This document shows, piece after piece, positions 5,553-6,662 of a stretch of DNA of 6,662 nucleotides. The position numbers and the translations under genes were made by a program. The stretch is from an uncultured Ruminococcus sp. GTDB lineage: Bacteria; Bacillota; Clostridia; Oscillospirales; Ruminococcaceae. Location: assembly GCA_946612185.1 (NCBI GenBank), contig CAMOEP010000132.1, positions 1 through 6,662 of the forward strand, written 5' to 3'. The notes beneath the pieces are model-generated. The model saw nothing but the letters and a program-made list of their open reading frames with translations, ran no database searches and had not been told where the DNA came from. How positions within the stretch are numbered: the stretch's first letter is position 1; each line of letters starts with the position of its first letter.

Positions 5553-5577
5553 GGCGGTATGACCATAGCTTTCAGGG

Positions 5578-6546
5578 TCAATGGCGGTCGGACTTGTTCA
5601 GGAACTCAGCGACGGTGAAGCGTGGGCGGTGCTTGACTTCGGAGTAAATTTTCCCGACGTACTCCCCGATTATTCCCAGGCAGAGAAGCTGCAAGCCGCC
5701 GATCAGCCATATCGAACACATGGTACTTGACCAGCCAAGTTCGGAGTGACCGATGATTTTGACCACAAAAGCCCATACAAATGCGGCAAGGCTCATAATG
5801 AACATGAAAAAGCCGATGCCGGTAATAAGTTTCAGGGGTTTTGTGCTGAAAGAGGTGATGCCGTTCACGGCGAATGACAGCATTTTCCCAAGAGGGTACT
5901 TGCTTTTTCCGGCGGCACGGGTCTTGCGCTCGTAGTACACGTTACAGCTTTTAAAGCCGATAAGGGGGACAAGTCCACGGAGAAACAGGTTCACTTCCTG
6001 GTACTGCGCCAGTTCATTTATGACCCTTGCACTCATAAGCCGGAAGTCCGCATGGTTATAAACCACCTCCGTACCCATAGCCTTCATGAATTTATAGAAG
6101 CTTTCAGCGGTAAAGCGCTTGAAGAAAGTGTCGGTTTTCCGGGCGCTGCGCACACCATAGACCACATGGTTGCCCTCATAGAACCGTTTCACCATTTCGT
6201 CAACAGCGTTCACATCGTCCTGGAGATCAGCGTCCATAGTTATCGCCATATCGCATATATCACGGACGGTCATAAGTCCGGCGAGGACGGCGTTCTGGTG
6301 ACCGCAGTTCCGGGAAAGGTCGATACCGGAGAATATTTCCGGTTCATTCTGGTGAAGATCGCAGATAATATCCCAGGTATTGTCGGTTGAACCGTCGTTG
6401 ACGAAAACCACACGGCTATCCCCGGACACAAGCCCCTGAGTTTTCAGGGAAGTGAGTTTCTCCCGGAGTTTATCGGCGGTAATTGGCAGGACTTCCTCCT
6501 CGCAGTAGCAGGGGACGATGATAAAAAGCGCTTTAGGTGACTGCAT
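5578..6546 (-). CDS. Polyprenyl-phosphate glycosyltransferase, GtrB/DPM1-like (GT2)
   Basis: This 322-residue enzyme is predicted to transfer a sugar from a nucleotide donor to a polyprenyl phosphate on the inner membrane face, supplying surface-glycan or wall-polymer modification. The GT-A domain shows IIVPCYCEEE (9-18), FVNDGSTDNT (48-57), SRNCGHQNA (78-86) and DADLQDD (105-111), where the Asp-x-Asp binds the metal and donor. RKTRAAGKSKYPLGKM (207-222) is the usual motif before the membrane part. Two helices follow, about 242-265 and 274-296, then IGEYVGKIYSEVKHRPRF (293-310), the family's C-terminal signature. Length is normal. Start ATG at 6546 is chosen for its AAAGGA site; a GTG further upstream (6591) would run through a terminator hairpin. 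It faces the lipoprotein operon. No GtrA flippase or second transferase is visible, so the sugar is unknown. Confidence 0.95.
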   Translation of the reverse strand: MQSPKALFIIVPCYCEEEVLPITADKLREKLTSLKTQGLVSGDSRVVFVNDGSTDNTWDIICDLHQNEPEIFSGIDLSRNCGHQNAVLAGLMTVRDICDMAITMDADLQDDVNAVDEMVKRFYEGNHVVYGVRSARKTDTFFKRFTAESFYKFMKAMGTEVVYNHADFRLMSARVINELAQYQEVNLFLRGLVPLIGFKSCNVYYERKTRAAGKSKYPLGKMLSFAVNGITSFSTKPLKLITGIGFFMFIMSLAAFVWAFVVKIIGHSELGWSSTMCSIWLIGGLQLLCLGIIGEYVGKIYSEVKHRPRFTVAEFLNKSDRH

Positions 6547-6551
6547 AATGA

Positions 6552-6557
6552 TCCTTT
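6552..6557 (-). promoter_or_regulatory. Ribosome binding site of the glycosyltransferase gene
   Basis: On the - strand AAAGGA lies 5 nt before ATG 6546. This decides the start against the in-frame GTG at 6591. Confidence 0.75.
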
Positions 6558-6559
6558 CA

Positions 6560-6593
6560 TAAAAGAAAAAGAGTGGGCGATGTCTGCCCACTC
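6560..6593 (-). terminator. Rho-independent terminator of the upstream - strand gene
   Basis: On the - strand GAGTGGGC (6593-6586) pairs perfectly with GCCCACTC (6578-6571) around a 7-nt loop, followed by TTTTTCTTTT (6570-6561). It lies 14 nt past the stop codon of the partial gene at the window end. It ends only 14 nt before the glycosyltransferase start codon, so either the glycosyltransferase is made by readthrough or this is an attenuator inside one transcript. Confidence 0.9.
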
Positions 6594-6607
6594 ATGTTTT
6601 CAAGAAA

Positions 6608-6662
6608 TTATCTCTGCTCGCAGATGAGCTTGATAGCTGTTCTTTCCTCGCCGTCGATCTGG
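6608..6662 (-). CDS. C-terminal end of a - strand gene, partial
   Basis: Reading the - strand from the window edge, an open frame gives 17 residues, QIDGEERTAIKLICEQR, then TAA (6610-6608). A canonical terminator begins 14 nt later, which supports this being a true gene end. The fragment is too short to identify; it is hydrophilic with one Cys. The start lies outside the window. Confidence 0.65.
   Translation of the reverse strand, partial: QIDGEERTAIKLICEQR

Noticed and set aside
6547..6591. N-terminal extension of the glycosyltransferase from a GTG at 6591
   Set aside because: It would be translated through a perfect terminator hairpin and its T-tract, and the family starts close to the IIVPCYNE-like motif, as the ATG at 6546 gives.
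1..6662. Defence, phage, CRISPR or toxin-antitoxin system
   Set aside because: No repeat-spacer array, integrase, transposase, nuclease or paired toxin gene was seen on either strand; every long frame is accounted for by housekeeping or surface genes.

Overview
This 6.66 kb window looks like ordinary chromosome from a low-to-mid GC Gram-positive anaerobe. It most resembles the Ruminococcus/Oscillospiraceae group of Clostridia. The clues are strong GGAGG ribosome binding sites, lipobox lipoproteins with acidic Ser/Thr-rich linkers, a leucine-rich BspA-type (LRR_5) lipoprotein, a C-terminal zinc-ribbon membrane protein and a Firmicutes-style TypA. The genus is inferred from protein style, not from a database search.

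Layout on the + strand: (1) tRNA-Tyr (GTA) at 5-90 with a short hairpin behind it. (2) A 121-residue membrane protein with a zinc ribbon (141-506), closed by a strong terminator (528-562). (3) A promoter-like -10 box, then a two-gene unit: an unidentified two-TM membrane protein (645-1289) and, 16 nt later, typA/bipA (1306-3126), the one gene here with a firm, universal identity. (4) A 189-nt gap after typA holding an 81-bp palindromic MITE-like element, a second hairpin that is the likely terminator, and a 13-bp direct repeat just before the next gene. (5) A tight three-gene lipoprotein operon (3316-4011, 4008-4727, 4740-5465): an LRR_5 lipoprotein, a TTG-started lipoprotein overlapping it by 4 nt, and a third of the same build as the second.

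On the - strand, facing the lipoprotein operon, lies a GtrB/DPM1-like polyprenyl-phosphate glycosyltransferase (5578-6546). The 112-nt convergent gap contains a long imperfect hairpin (5501-5552) without a U-tract. Upstream of the glycosyltransferase are a textbook - strand terminator (6560-6593) and the last 17 codons of another - strand gene running off the window.

The genes do not form one pathway. tRNA-Tyr and TypA belong to translation; the lipoproteins and glycosyltransferase belong to the cell surface. I found no CRISPR array, transposase, phage gene, toxin-antitoxin pair or defence system. The points worth a second look are small: two palindromic elements bracketing the lipoprotein operon, the direct repeat in its leader, genes that seem to depend on readthrough of hairpins, and the pair of similar lipoproteins.
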